DNA of 64,000 bases, taken from a virus. The stretch lies in IMG/VR virus record IMGVR_UViG_3300005590_000001, positions 107,988 through 171,987 of that record. One strand, written 5' to 3'. Made by a program: the position numbers and the translations under genes. Under the pieces are notes generated by a model, which saw nothing but the letters and a program-made list of their open reading frames with translations, searched no databases and had not been told where the DNA came from. Of this stretch, positions 18,842 to 27,746 are shown piece after piece; position 1 is the stretch's first letter, and each line of letters starts with the position of its first letter.

Positions 18842-19535
18842 AATTTAAAAATGATTTCGATGTATCTTCAATTGCTTCTAATTTAAATTCTTCAAAAAGT
18901 TCAAAGTCAAACATATTTTTTCTACATGTAGAACTGCAAACTTTTTTCTTCAATCTTGCCACATCTGGCTTAGAAAGTTTAGTCAGTCCTAAAAATTTCT
19001 TATTCGATTTAAAAGTAAATGATCTGATGTTATTTAATCTATCTTGTATTAATCCAACCCCATTAGCTTTAATTTCTTTATACAATGTAGCACTATTTTC
19101 TGCATCATATAATTTTTCAAAAGAAAAATAGGACGGAACAAATTCTCCTCTTAAGAAGAATACTAATGGGGATAAACTTGCGTTAATTCCTATTCTAACA
19201 TCTTCTGCAGAATTTGAAACATCATAAATTACATTTTCAACAATACAATATTCACTTCTTCGATCAAACTTTAATACCTTGTTTATCTTATGACCGCCGA
19301 CAATAATAATTTCTGGATCATAACAAAATGCATGTATCACATCTAATTGATAATTTAATATTTCTGATCCAGCATACTCCATTAATGATGGAGGTAAATT
19401 GGATATTTTATTACAATATGGTCTAGAATTAATAATAATAAAAGCAGCTTTGTGACACACTTGGTGTTTAGAGGCTGGCTTAACTTTATCATAAATTACA
19501 CTACGACCCTCATATTTAAAGGTAGAGATGGGCAT
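18831..19535 (-). CDS. Nucleotidyltransferase/GT-A-like protein
   Basis: A 234-residue protein. AFIIINSRPYCNKI near the start, then GSEILNYQLDVIHAF and EIIIVGGHKINKVLKF, follow the layout of sugar-nucleotide transferases (NTP transferase fold: strand, loop, LL..L...F, then IIVVGG). A later VENVIYDVSNSAEDVRIG resembles the N.......N..S. element of that family. The signature Gly-rich loop is degraded, so activity is uncertain. Four cysteines cluster at about 193-205. A role in making an activated sugar for the neighbouring transferases is the obvious suggestion; this is inference. Confidence 0.55.
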   Translation of the reverse strand: MPISTFKYEGRSVIYDKVKPASKHQVCHKAAFIIINSRPYCNKISNLPPSLMEYAGSEILNYQLDVIHAFCYDPEIIIVGGHKINKVLKFDRRSEYCIVENVIYDVSNSAEDVRIGINASLSPLVFFLRGEFVPSYFSFEKLYDAENSATLYKEIKANGVGLIQDRLNNIRSFTFKSNKKFLGLTKLSKPDVARLKKKVCSSTCRKNMFDFELFEEFKLEAIEDTSKSFLNYDN

Positions 19536-20232
19536 TCCTCTGTCTTAATTTACGCAAGCATTCCTCACGCACCTTACCCCGAATTGGATCAGCACTATTA
19601 TTAGATCCCATTCTTACAACACTTAAAACTTCTGGGTGGTGCCAAGCAACACAATGCTGTATAGCTCTAAGCCAAAAATCATAATCTTGCGCAACTCGCA
19701 TTGATTCATCATAATAAACTTCATTACTCAACTGAGCTTTTTTAAATACCCAAGATTTTACTAAACTATTACATTGAATTTGGCAATTTCTCCACATCAT
19801 TTCTGGAGTAGTAGAAATTTTATATTCTCTAGCATAGAAATCATGATCGTTATAATAATGTAAATAATCATCATATACAATACCAATTTCGTCATTACTC
19901 TCAGCAATGTTATATAACGTTTCTACTTTCTTATCATACATCCAATCATCAGCATCTAGCAGCTGAATATATTTCAGACCAAGTTTTAAAGCAGCATTGA
20001 CGCCAACATTTCTAGCTGATCCCGGACCGCCATTCTTTTTATAAATTACTTCTACACCATGTTTTTCATATGATTCCAATACACTCCTTGAATTATCAAT
20101 AGAGCCATCATCTACCACAATAATTTTACATGGATAAGATTGGCTAAGAGATGATTCTACCGCTTTCTTAACATATTCTTGATGATTATAATTGGGAATT
20201 ACAATTGCTACTTCTGTGCTTTGATTGTCCAT
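19516..20232 (-). CDS. GT2 family glycosyltransferase
   Basis: A 238-residue enzyme with the standard GT2 (GT-A) features: AIVIPNYNHQEYVKKAVESS at 9-28, IIVVDDGSIDNS at 37-48, the NGGPGSARNVGV nucleotide-sugar motif at 67-78 and the metal-binding DAD at 93-95 inside LLDADDW. A conserved DYDFWLR acceptor-site segment follows at about 186-192. It transfers a sugar from a nucleotide donor to an acceptor in the cytoplasm. It overlaps both neighbouring genes by 20-25 bp and belongs to the same operon as the methyltransferases. Confidence 0.92.
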   Translation of the reverse strand: MDNQSTEVAIVIPNYNHQEYVKKAVESSLSQSYPCKIIVVDDGSIDNSRSVLESYEKHGVEVIYKKNGGPGSARNVGVNAALKLGLKYIQLLDADDWMYDKKVETLYNIAESNDEIGIVYDDYLHYYNDHDFYAREYKISTTPEMMWRNCQIQCNSLVKSWVFKKAQLSNEVYYDESMRVAQDYDFWLRAIQHCVAWHHPEVLSVVRMGSNNSADPIRGKVREECLRKLRQRNAHLYL

Positions 20233-20651
20233 AAACCACCTTCATCAATGTTTATTTCTAGAATTTCGCATCCCATTTTAGTTAACAGCCTACGCATCTC
20301 AACCATTGGAAACATACAACGCATTGGTGTTGGACGTTTAAATAACTGATTATTCAAAGCATTTAGATCTAAACGTCTAGCAATCAAATTTTTAGACATA
20401 ATATACGGATCTAATCCGCCGATAATTAATTGTCCTCCATTACGCAACATATATAACCAGTGTTCCATAATAGGTTCGATCATACTTATATCTAAATAAT
20501 CAATAAAGTCTGGAGCATAAAATTCTGTAATTTCTGCGGGTGCAAATAATGCACTGAAATCGCCATAATTTTGATTGAAATCTTTATTCAATGGACTGGC
20601 GTAAAAATATCCATCTTTTTGTGGTTCTGTAATTGTGACTTGAATTTTCAT
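20208..20651 (-). CDS. Methyltransferase-like protein lacking the SAM-binding loop
   Basis: A 147-residue protein that corresponds to the C-terminal half of a class I methyltransferase. DISMIEPIMEHWLYMLRNGG then LIIGGLDPY is the usual helix-strand pair after motif IV, and the C-terminal LLTKMGCEILEINIDEGGLWTIKA fits strands 6-7. No GxGxG motif I is present, so it is either a binding-only relative or a fragment. It overlaps the GT2 gene by 25 bp and its start abuts the stop of the next transferase gene. Similar pared-down proteins are common in phage glycan clusters. Confidence 0.65.
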   Translation of the reverse strand: MKIQVTITEPQKDGYFYASPLNKDFNQNYGDFSALFAPAEITEFYAPDFIDYLDISMIEPIMEHWLYMLRNGGQLIIGGLDPYIMSKNLIARRLDLNALNNQLFKRPTPMRCMFPMVEMRRLLTKMGCEILEINIDEGGLWTIKAQK

Positions 20652-21604
20652 TAAATGACTTCGTTAATTAAATTTGTCCAATTTTGTGTAAATTTTGTTT
20701 TAGAAAACTTTTCTATCACAGTCTTTCGTGCATTGTCTCCAATTTGTTGGAGGGTTTGTTTATTTAATGACAAAATATGTTGCACTAATTTTTTACCATC
20801 TTTATCATTATTTACATCATACAGAAATCCATTATAACCATGCTGAATTACCTCTGGAATCATACTGGTGGCTGATGATATACAACAGCATCCACAAGAC
20901 ATAGCCTCAAATAAGGAGAATGGCATCGTTGATGCTCTGCTCGTATTGAGAAAAATATAATGATTATTATAGATATCAATCAATTCATCTATGTTTTCTG
21001 CAGGCTTAGAAATTCCCGTCTTTGATGTTCCCACTAATTTAGTGGAAAAGGAAGATGTGATATTCTTCCATCCTGTATAATTACACGACCCATCTCGTTG
21101 ATCAAATTCATTTACTACTGAAAGTAGTGATAATGATTTTTGTTGTTTACGGCGACTTTCAAAGAGTTCTGTATCTACACACTGCGGAATCACTGTATGA
21201 TGCATAGGAAACTGCCATTGATTAACACTATACTGTGAAAGAAATACATTCTTATCGCCGATTAAAGCATTAAGATTTAGATCTGAATCTCTTTGTGGTA
21301 AAGTGTGCTCTAATTGAATCAATGGCACTCTAAGTTGTCGCGCCGCTTTTGAAAATAATTGATGTTGGCCATATTTATGTTGACTTAAAATAACATCTGG
21401 TTTAATATTCGGCGTCAATACATTCACAATTTCATGATTGGCCGGTAGAGGTGCATAGTTGAAATCCCACTCTTTGGCTCCTTGATAATTCCACATGATG
21501 AAATTAAATGGCAGATCGTCCATATAAGATTGATATCTTTCATGGGTCGCCGCCGTCAATACTGTAGGTTTTTCTTTTGTAAATTCTTTAACTAAATTCT
21601 TCAT
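20651..21604 (-). CDS. GT4-like GT-B glycosyltransferase
   Basis: A 317-residue GT-B enzyme. The C-terminal domain carries FSLFEAMSCGCCCISS followed by PEVIQHGYNGFLYD, the E-x7-E-like donor-binding region of GT4 enzymes, and a C-terminal helix. The N-terminal domain is shorter than usual but has the expected PDVILSQHKYG strand and loop. AAGGAT is 6 nt upstream of the ATG (minus strand), so the start is well supported. A strong hairpin lies just upstream, separating it from the next gene, which may let it be expressed separately. Confidence 0.85.
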   Translation of the reverse strand: MKNLVKEFTKEKPTVLTAATHERYQSYMDDLPFNFIMWNYQGAKEWDFNYAPLPANHEIVNVLTPNIKPDVILSQHKYGQHQLFSKAARQLRVPLIQLEHTLPQRDSDLNLNALIGDKNVFLSQYSVNQWQFPMHHTVIPQCVDTELFESRRKQQKSLSLLSVVNEFDQRDGSCNYTGWKNITSSFSTKLVGTSKTGISKPAENIDELIDIYNNHYIFLNTSRASTMPFSLFEAMSCGCCCISSATSMIPEVIQHGYNGFLYDVNNDKDGKKLVQHILSLNKQTLQQIGDNARKTVIEKFSKTKFTQNWTNLINEVI

Positions 21605-21621
21605 TCGAAATCCTTAAAGGG

Positions 21622-21643
21622 CACCCGGCCTTTCGACCGGGTG
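21622..21643 (-). terminator. Intergenic hairpin between two leftward genes
   Basis: A perfect 7-bp inverted repeat CACCCGG/CCGGGTG with an 8-nt loop lies in the 51-bp gap between the leftward gene ending at 21656 and the one starting at 21604. This is one of very few gaps in the leftward block. On the minus strand the stem is followed by CCCTTTAAGG, with no strong U-tract, so it may attenuate transcription or protect an mRNA end rather than fully terminate. Confidence 0.5.
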
Positions 21644-21655
21644 TTTGACCTACTT

Positions 21656-22051
21656 TTATACTTCTTTCTTAAGTTCTCGATCCCATCTCTTCCATCCACG
21701 ATCAGGTAAATATTCTCCTGATTCCAGATCTTTAATACGAGGATACAGAACTCCATTATCTGTCTGTCCCATAGTTAATTTAGCTCCCTTAAGAGCTGGT
21801 CTCTCATCTAGACAAATAAATTCAAAGTATTTAATCTCTTTACCCTTGGCGTCTTTACACGCGCGGATACTCAATTTAGTCTTATTCGACCAAACCGACT
21901 TTCCTTCTTCGTCAGTTTTAACGGCATTTTCGCCACTTCCCCAAAGATTTTCCATGTGATGTAACCACTCAAAAGCTTCAACATCACTTTTGACTTCTTC
22001 AGAAAAAACAACTTCACGTCCGCTAACTCTAGCTTTAAATTCAATTCTCAT
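21656..22051 (-). CDS. Hypothetical protein
   Basis: A 131-residue charged protein, probably mixed alpha/beta, with no signal peptide or membrane segment. The C-terminal half includes FEFICLDERPALKGAKLTMG and a Trp-rich end (GWKRWDREL). I do not recognise a family. It lies between two glycosyltransferase genes, overlapping the upstream one by 4 bp, and is followed by the 21622-21643 hairpin, so it ends its own transcription unit. Confidence 0.7.
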   Translation of the reverse strand: MRIEFKARVSGREVVFSEEVKSDVEAFEWLHHMENLWGSGENAVKTDEEGKSVWSNKTKLSIRACKDAKGKEIKYFEFICLDERPALKGAKLTMGQTDNGVLYPRIKDLESGEYLPDRGWKRWDRELKKEV

Positions 22052-23124
22052 TCAATATTCTCCAATAGATTTTTAATATGATTTTCATCGTTAAAATCAG
22101 ATAAATTTACAGGTTCAAAATTCTTCCTGTTTTCAAAAACAAATCTCATACTTTGACGTATTTGTTTTTGATCGGGACAATTCCAAGTGTCCCATCCATT
22201 TTGGTAATTCGGTATAGCTCCACCAGCATAGGAAGTTCCTGTAACTGAATGAAAACTATTTTCGTCTGGAAATAATTCCATTAATTTTTTTGTACCACCA
22301 TAAAATGGCGCTATTACATTTTTGCCTAATTGTGCAGCCTCATAAGCTGGTATGCACCAACCCTCTCCATGTGAAGCAGATATAAAACAATCCATTATAC
22401 AATGTAATCCACTAATTTGACTGTCAGTTAAATCACGAGTTAAGGTCATTTCTTCTTTATAGTCATGGATATTTTGATACAATTTTAAATTATCTTTAAT
22501 AGTTTTATAAAGCTCGTTTAAATCCTGAGTTGTTTTAATTATCAAGTTTACAGGTTCATTTGGATCAAATTCTGTATGAAAAGCTGCAATTAAATCTTCA
22601 AGATTTTTACGGTGTGTAGCTGTACTAATAGTATAAAAATTGTAATTCCCTTCTAAATTTGGGATTTGTAAAGGGAGTTCCTCTGGGAAGGCTGGCTTAA
22701 TTCTATGAGGTATAACTTTAATCGGAATAAATGACGCAACTGATTTAGTGTTAAGGAGACACTGTTTAGCGTCTTCATTTGGCACCCAAATCTCATCTGC
22801 CATGTTCATGTACTCAGGCCATAAACTATACCTAATATCATTTGTTTCTAATTCTACCCATAAAATATTTTTAACACTGGGTATCCTTTGAAAAAAATGA
22901 GGTAATACATATTGGATAACAGTAGTTACACCTTCAACCGATTTGTTTTCGGCTTCTGTAATCCATATTGGGATGTCCTCTTGATGAGCCAGATCAACAC
23001 TTCTAGTGACTAAATCGGTGTGATCGTTCAAAAGTTCCATTTCTTGTCTAGCTAGTTTACCCCATCCTGAATTATTAGGTTCTCTATAATGACCTATGAA
23101 AAGGATTTTCTTCTTAGTTCCCAC
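22048..23124 (-). CDS. GT4-like glycosyltransferase
   Basis: A 358-residue GT-B enzyme. The N-terminus has the Rossmann start ILFIGHYREPNNSGWGKLAR. The C-terminal domain has HGEGWCIPAYEAAQLGKNVIA, a textbook GT4 E-x7-E nucleotide-sugar site, preceded by the F..YTISTATHRKN segment typical of the linker strand. It is coupled to its neighbours by a 4-bp overlap (21656 gene) and a 31-bp overlap (525-residue transferase). It adds a sugar to an unknown acceptor. Confidence 0.88.
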   Translation of the reverse strand: MGTKKKILFIGHYREPNNSGWGKLARQEMELLNDHTDLVTRSVDLAHQEDIPIWITEAENKSVEGVTTVIQYVLPHFFQRIPSVKNILWVELETNDIRYSLWPEYMNMADEIWVPNEDAKQCLLNTKSVASFIPIKVIPHRIKPAFPEELPLQIPNLEGNYNFYTISTATHRKNLEDLIAAFHTEFDPNEPVNLIIKTTQDLNELYKTIKDNLKLYQNIHDYKEEMTLTRDLTDSQISGLHCIMDCFISASHGEGWCIPAYEAAQLGKNVIAPFYGGTKKLMELFPDENSFHSVTGTSYAGGAIPNYQNGWDTWNCPDQKQIRQSMRFVFENRKNFEPVNLSDFNDENHIKNLLENIE

Positions 23125-24671
23125 TGATTATATCTTTCTCTATATGACTTAAATTTATTATAAACTTCCTTACGTGTAATCTGCATAGGCTTATCTCCCA
23201 ATTCATTATTCTGACTCAATGGAATAACCATACCAGCATTTAATGCATCTATAAAATATAGGTGTGTGTATGACCCTATAAAATTAGGTTCTTGAGCTAC
23301 TTTAGTAATACACCACATGATATATTCAGAATTGCTCAGATAGGCTAGCTCTTGAAATTCTGGTATGTTCCTAACATCAATAGGTTTTTCCCAATTCTTT
23401 ACCCTATTTTGTTCTACCAAATTTACAAGCTTAACCCATTTTTCTTTACATGTTTCTTCAGTATAATTTTCGGCAGCTTTATTTGCTATAGAAATCCTAT
23501 CATATTGATAGGTTGTTGGGTCTTTTAAGATTTCTACAAAACCATCAATATCCACAATTGCTCTATTACACAAACTTTTCATTTCTGTATCATATGCAAT
23601 TGGTTTAACGCCGATCGCATCAATTTTAGGAATGACATCTTGTTGTGCTGAATAATCAGTAGAAACAACTTTGACTCCACACATCGCAGCCTCAATTGTT
23701 GGTATACCGAATCCTTCGGAATTATGAGGTTGGAGATATAGATCGAAGCTGCTGTACAAATGTCGCAATCCTTTTTCATCCAATCCCTTTAAGACACTAG
23801 CTGTGATTACGTTGCCGCCACATTTACTACACTTAAAAGATCTATGATTAAATAATCTATGAGAAACATCATGACAATTCTCACAAATATAAGTCATATA
23901 GACTCTATTTTGGATTCCATATCTTGCAAATAAGGTCGGCAAATCCCAACCTTTATCTGGGTAATGCGTATGACAATACAGAAACAAATCATCAACTTGA
24001 GCAACGGCCGCACAAAGTTCAGGAAATCTTTTCCGATTTTGATTCCGCATTACAGTACCGACCAATTTAATATCGAGTGGCAAACCCAATGCTTTACGTG
24101 CGTTTTCTTTGCTAATTAAAGAATGTTGTTTAAATCCGGGAGAAATAAATGGCATTAAATTTCGACAATGATATTGTTGTTTCAACCATGACTCAGACCA
24201 TTCATTATATGTTGTGACGTAATCAGCTTCATGAAAAGCATCTAACCAGTCGGCCTTTTGAGGCAGAGTATCTACTGTTGGAGATAGGATTGATGTAAAG
24301 CAATCATGGAATGGAGATTCAGTAATAAATCTATCATACCAATAATCTCTTACTGAAATAACAATATCTGGTTTTTCTTGTAAACAAATCTGTTCAAACA
24401 TCCATGAACCGAATTTAGCATCACCACTAGATGATTCTCGCTGAGAATAGATGCGTTGACTTTCTTTATCATTACTGTGCGGCACATTTAGATATACTCG
24501 CCAAGGACACCTTCTAGCATATTCCGTGTGCTCTCTGATGTTTGGATTCCCATAACTAGCAAGTTCAGCAACTTGATGACCAGCATCGTGTAAGGCTTCT
24601 GCTATTTGTCGATAATAAGCTGCATATCCAGTACATAGATAGGTGTATTCACTAATCAGTAATATCTTCAT
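23094..24671 (-). CDS. GT4-like glycosyltransferase with inserted zinc ribbon
   Basis: A 525-residue GT-B enzyme. The start MKILLISEYTYLCTGYAAYY matches the Gly-loop strand of GT4 enzymes, and PHNSEGFGIPTIEAAMCGVKVV is the donor-site E-x7-E motif. Between the two lies an insert with C263xxC266 and C281xxC284, a zinc-ribbon layout that interrupts the C-terminal Rossmann domain just before the donor site. The last 130 residues are an extra helical domain. Such an insert could bind a partner or a nucleic acid; the effect on substrate choice is unknown. The gene overlaps both neighbours. Confidence 0.88.
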   Translation of the reverse strand: MKILLISEYTYLCTGYAAYYRQIAEALHDAGHQVAELASYGNPNIREHTEYARRCPWRVYLNVPHSNDKESQRIYSQRESSSGDAKFGSWMFEQICLQEKPDIVISVRDYWYDRFITESPFHDCFTSILSPTVDTLPQKADWLDAFHEADYVTTYNEWSESWLKQQYHCRNLMPFISPGFKQHSLISKENARKALGLPLDIKLVGTVMRNQNRKRFPELCAAVAQVDDLFLYCHTHYPDKGWDLPTLFARYGIQNRVYMTYICENCHDVSHRLFNHRSFKCSKCGGNVITASVLKGLDEKGLRHLYSSFDLYLQPHNSEGFGIPTIEAAMCGVKVVSTDYSAQQDVIPKIDAIGVKPIAYDTEMKSLCNRAIVDIDGFVEILKDPTTYQYDRISIANKAAENYTEETCKEKWVKLVNLVEQNRVKNWEKPIDVRNIPEFQELAYLSNSEYIMWCITKVAQEPNFIGSYTHLYFIDALNAGMVIPLSQNNELGDKPMQITRKEVYNKFKSYRERYNQWELRRKSFS

Positions 24672-24954
24672 TTTCTTCTTTTAGTATATCAAAATGAATG
24701 GCTTTGATTCTTGTTTTTAAACCAGAGCCTCTTAATTCTCCTAAAACCCATAAACAGTCGTTTAATTCTACCTGATCTTTGATCGTATCAGCTGCCGTAG
24801 AATAAAAATCAATAGTGAATTCATCAATATTTTTAACTTGTTTTCTACGTCGTACGCAAGCTAATTTTACAGTAACCTTGTTTGTGTAGTAATCAATACC
24901 AATAACCACACCAGTCCCCGATACTGTCATCGGAGTTGAACAATCCAAACTCAT
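24652..24954 (-). CDS. Possible OB-fold protein
   Basis: A 100-residue protein whose second half, VELNDCLWVLGELRGSG followed by KTRIKAIHFDIL, has the strand pattern of a small OB-fold (nucleic-acid or sugar binding). The first half has two beta strands plus a basic RRRKQ turn. It lies at the border between the glycan island and the polymerase genes. It is not the main SSB, which is encoded at 62522. Assignment is weak; it may simply be an unknown beta-barrel. Confidence 0.65.
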   Translation of the reverse strand: MSLDCSTPMTVSGTGVVIGIDYYTNKVTVKLACVRRRKQVKNIDEFTIDFYSTAADTIKDQVELNDCLWVLGELRGSGLKTRIKAIHFDILKEENEDITD

Positions 24955-24956
24955 TT

Positions 24957-25307
24957 TTATTCACTTTCATCAAAATATTTTTCATATGTTTTACCGTCCG
25001 TTGTTTCAGTTTCTTTAAAGATGATACTTAGAGGTATCATATAAGCATTACAGATATTCTTTAAAAATAATTCTGCTGCTTCTTCTGGATCTACAGGACC
25101 CTTTGAAACTGATTCCGGAATGAATGCTTCGCTACATTCATCGTCTATAGCAATTTGTTGATAATAAATTCCTTCCTCATCACTAAAAATAGTTGCCGAT
25201 TTCACTTCGGGAACTGCTTGATTATATTCAATTTTAATTTTCCCATCAGTCTTTTTAACAAGAATATAATATCCTGTGTTAATTAACCGTTGACTTATAG
25301 TTCCCAT
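24957..25307 (-). CDS. Hypothetical protein
   Basis: A 116-residue acidic protein, beta-rich at the start and helical at the end, with no recognisable motif. Its start overlaps the stop of the polymerase C-terminal gene by 13 bp, so it is probably translated from the same message. It may be an accessory of replication simply because of that linkage, which is inference. Confidence 0.65.
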   Translation of the reverse strand: MGTISQRLINTGYYILVKKTDGKIKIEYNQAVPEVKSATIFSDEEGIYYQQIAIDDECSEAFIPESVSKGPVDPEEAAELFLKNICNAYMIPLSIIFKETETTDGKTYEKYFDESE

Positions 25308-27298
25308 ACTTCCTCCAAGACTAATCCACCTCGATTAGATCTTTTTGCATGTAACATAATAATGTTGTTATCATATAATTGATTTTCATAAACCATTTTA
25401 GATGGAAAGCAGACACAATCGCATTCGCCGGTCATGTCTACTAATTTAAAACTGGCCATTACTTGACCTTTGAGCTTACCATTCTTAATTGTAAATTCTC
25501 TGTGATCAGTAATCTCACCAGCAATAATAAACTCGTTTAAATATTTCTTTTTAATATCAGCACATTTGTGTTTACCCATTGGAATTTTACCCGAATTAAT
25601 TTTACGGGCAGAAATACTTGTTCCAAGTAATTCACGTTCATGATCAACAATATTATCAATATGATCATTTAAATCCATTGGCGGGTGCTCTAATGCATTA
25701 AGAACACTTTCGTGAATACTTTTATCTCTTCTGGGTTTTCCATTTTTAATATAATATTCTGCGGCGGCTTTTAAGCTTGTAAATTTATGTTCTTCATAAA
25801 ATGCACGAATATGTTTTTGTTCTGTTTTATTATACACAGTCCACTGATTGTATTCAAATTCAGCTTGAACTCTACCCACCATTAATTGATCAAAACATCC
25901 GGTTCGGATCATTGAGATCATTTGTTTTTTATTCCAATTATGGCTATGTAAAATAAGAAATTCTATCCAAGAACAGTTTTCAAAAGTAAGATTATTATCT
26001 ACTTTATCAAAACTTTTTTCTCCACAATTTTTAATAGAAGACAAACCAAAAGTAACTTTGTCTCCAGCCATATCAAAATCAATTTTTGGATATTGTTTGA
26101 TTGTCGGTGGAATAATGGGAATCTTTAGACGTCTAGATTCAGAAATTACTGAACGAATTTCAGTACGTGTGTCAGCTTCATTTTTTGCATTTCTTAACCA
26201 CGCACAGATATACTCTTGCGGGTAATGGGCCTTAGCCCACGCCGTCCAATATCCAGTTAAGGCATAACCGACACTGTGTGAGTTTGAACTTATTAAGCCA
26301 TTATCTAGATAGAATGTATGACTTGTATTCTTAACTTGCAAATCCACACTATTTCCTTGACGTCGTACTTGTACTATACCATTAACTGTGACAGAATTTC
26401 CCGTTTTTTCCAAAATTTTTGCATTTTTTTTGAAAATTTCTAATATCGGCATCTTTCCAAATGACGTAACAAACTGATGAGTGGGAGAGCACACAACCTC
26501 TCCGGCATTTGTTGAAACCTCTAACATTTGAGTTTGATGAAAAAACACATTCTCAACTCTGCACACACCCTCGGGGGTGTAAACTTCATCGCCAGTGCGG
26601 ACATTAGTAATTTGCATCGGACCCTTTGTGGTTGCTACCAGCGTATCGGGAGCTAAACATTTATTAAATGAATATCTAGCTGCGGCAGAGATTTGTTCAA
26701 ATAAAAATTCACCTTCAGCTTTAGTAATTTTACCTACTTTTTCAACACCGGAAATGAATTTTTCCTTGAAAGAAAATACAATATCAGCTTTTTTCTTTGC
26801 GATGCCCTTTAAGAACTTAAGTGATTCACTTCCTGAAAATCCAGCAACCCTTTGAGCAATTAATAAAATATCTTCTTGATAAACTAAAATGCCATATGTT
26901 TCTGGAGTTAATTGAAAAAGAATATCATCTGGATTATTACCAATTCCATTCTTCCTATCACAGAAAATTTTTGTTAAAGATACTCCATTCTCATCTAAAC
27001 TATTCAACGTACCGGGTCTAATGACTGCTATCAAAGCCGCCGCATCTTCAATTTTTTCTGGTTTTAATTCAGATGCCCAAGTTTTTCCTAAGAAAGACTC
27101 TAACTGAAACACAGATTGTGTGTGGCCCTTGGCATAAACCTCCCAAGATTTTTTACACGCCACATTATTTTCTTCAAACGAAGGGTCACGAAAGTCAATA
27201 AATGGCTTACCGTTAACCTCTAATACTTTACATCCACATTCTAATTGTTTATATTGTTTCACACTAAACATCCTTATGACAGACAACAAATCTGTCAT
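25295..27298 (-). CDS. dnaE: DNA polymerase III alpha, C-terminal gene, with mini-intein
   Basis: A 667-residue ORF (about 541 after splicing) carrying the fingers and downstream part of a bacterial-type replicative polymerase. SVFQLES at about 62-68, LIAVIRPGTL near 89-98 and YGILVYQEDILLIAQRVAGFSG are classic DnaE sequences. The conserved YSFNKSHS..YALTGY block is interrupted after FNK by a 126-residue intein (residues 214-339). The C-terminal part has a helix-hairpin-helix-like region and an OB-fold (EFIIAGEITDHREF...MASFKLVDMTGECDC). An upstream CGC motif (about 22-24) is typical of phage DnaE relatives. The PHP and palm domains are on a separate gene at 29390-31243, so two subunits must associate to form the active enzyme. 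Confidence 0.93.
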   Translation of the reverse strand: MTDLLSVIRMFSVKQYKQLECGCKVLEVNGKPFIDFRDPSFEENNVACKKSWEVYAKGHTQSVFQLESFLGKTWASELKPEKIEDAAALIAVIRPGTLNSLDENGVSLTKIFCDRKNGIGNNPDDILFQLTPETYGILVYQEDILLIAQRVAGFSGSESLKFLKGIAKKKADIVFSFKEKFISGVEKVGKITKAEGEFLFEQISAAARYSFNKCLAPDTLVATTKGPMQITNVRTGDEVYTPEGVCRVENVFFHQTQMLEVSTNAGEVVCSPTHQFVTSFGKMPILEIFKKNAKILEKTGNSVTVNGIVQVRRQGNSVDLQVKNTSHTFYLDNGLISSNSHSVGYALTGYWTAWAKAHYPQEYICAWLRNAKNEADTRTEIRSVISESRRLKIPIIPPTIKQYPKIDFDMAGDKVTFGLSSIKNCGEKSFDKVDNNLTFENCSWIEFLILHSHNWNKKQMISMIRTGCFDQLMVGRVQAEFEYNQWTVYNKTEQKHIRAFYEEHKFTSLKAAAEYYIKNGKPRRDKSIHESVLNALEHPPMDLNDHIDNIVDHERELLGTSISARKINSGKIPMGKHKCADIKKKYLNEFIIAGEITDHREFTIKNGKLKGQVMASFKLVDMTGECDCVCFPSKMVYENQLYDNNIIMLHAKRSNRGGLVLEEVWEL
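26282..26659 (-). other. DnaE mini-intein (126 residues, no endonuclease)
   Basis: Intein from C214 to N339 of the polymerase ORF. Block A is CLAPDTLVAT, block B GEVVCSPTHQFVT (Ser/Thr-x-x-His present), block F VDLQVKNTSHTFYLDNG, and block G GLISSN with Ser as the +1 extein residue. The usual penultimate His is Ser here, a non-standard C-terminal splice site. No room exists for a homing endonuclease. The flanking exteins, FNK and SHSV, are the universally conserved DnaE sequence. The site is three residues downstream of the well-known split-intein position of cyanobacterial DnaE. Confidence 0.9.
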
Positions 27299-27746
27299 CT
27301 AGATACTTACGTATTTTACTCCTAACTGTTCGCCACTGCAAACCGCCATTGCCACAGCCGGGCCGAGTCATTATAATTTTTTGCCATTGCATAATATCTA
27401 CAAGTTTTTTAAGATTTTTACAAGAAGCTTCAATTAATTCAATTGGCGAATCATCTTTCCAGTGAAATTTGGTTTGCAATCCCACTACATAAAACTTGTT
27501 ATGTCCCAACATTCTAGGACCATCTAATAATAGATGATAATCCTCAATATCAATATCTTTATATTTGTCTACTATTTGTCCCCAATTCCATGCTAAGTAT
27601 TTAAATTTAGCATTAAACTGTTCAGCAATACCTCGGCCCATTACTAAGCTGCCATTCATTTTAACTATATTATTAGTAGTACAAACTAAGGCATCTACAT
27701 CTTGCTGTTCCGCGATACGCCAGAAATCTTGTTCTTCTTCTATCAT
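27264..27746 (-). CDS. Macro-domain protein
   Basis: A 160-residue protein with the macro-domain fingerprint: DALVCTTNNIVKMNGSLVMG at 18-37 followed by RGIAEQF, then the second loop RPGCGNGGLQWRTV near the C-terminus. Macro domains bind or hydrolyse ADP-ribose and its derivatives, for example ADP-ribose 1''-phosphate or ADP-ribosylated macromolecules. In phages such proteins may reverse host ADP-ribosylation or clean up NAD-derived products, but no substrate can be read here. It overlaps the polymerase C-terminal gene by 35 bp and the exonuclease by 4 bp. Confidence 0.85.
   Translation of the reverse strand: MIEEEQDFWRIAEQQDVDALVCTTNNIVKMNGSLVMGRGIAEQFNAKFKYLAWNWGQIVDKYKDIDIEDYHLLLDGPRMLGHNKFYVVGLQTKFHWKDDSPIELIEASCKNLKKLVDIMQWQKIIMTRPGCGNGGLQWRTVRSKIRKYLDDRFVVCHKDV

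Noticed and set aside
24652-24954. SSB assignment for the OB-fold-like protein
   Set aside because: A better SSB with acidic tail is encoded at 62522-62857; this one lacks the SSB signature.
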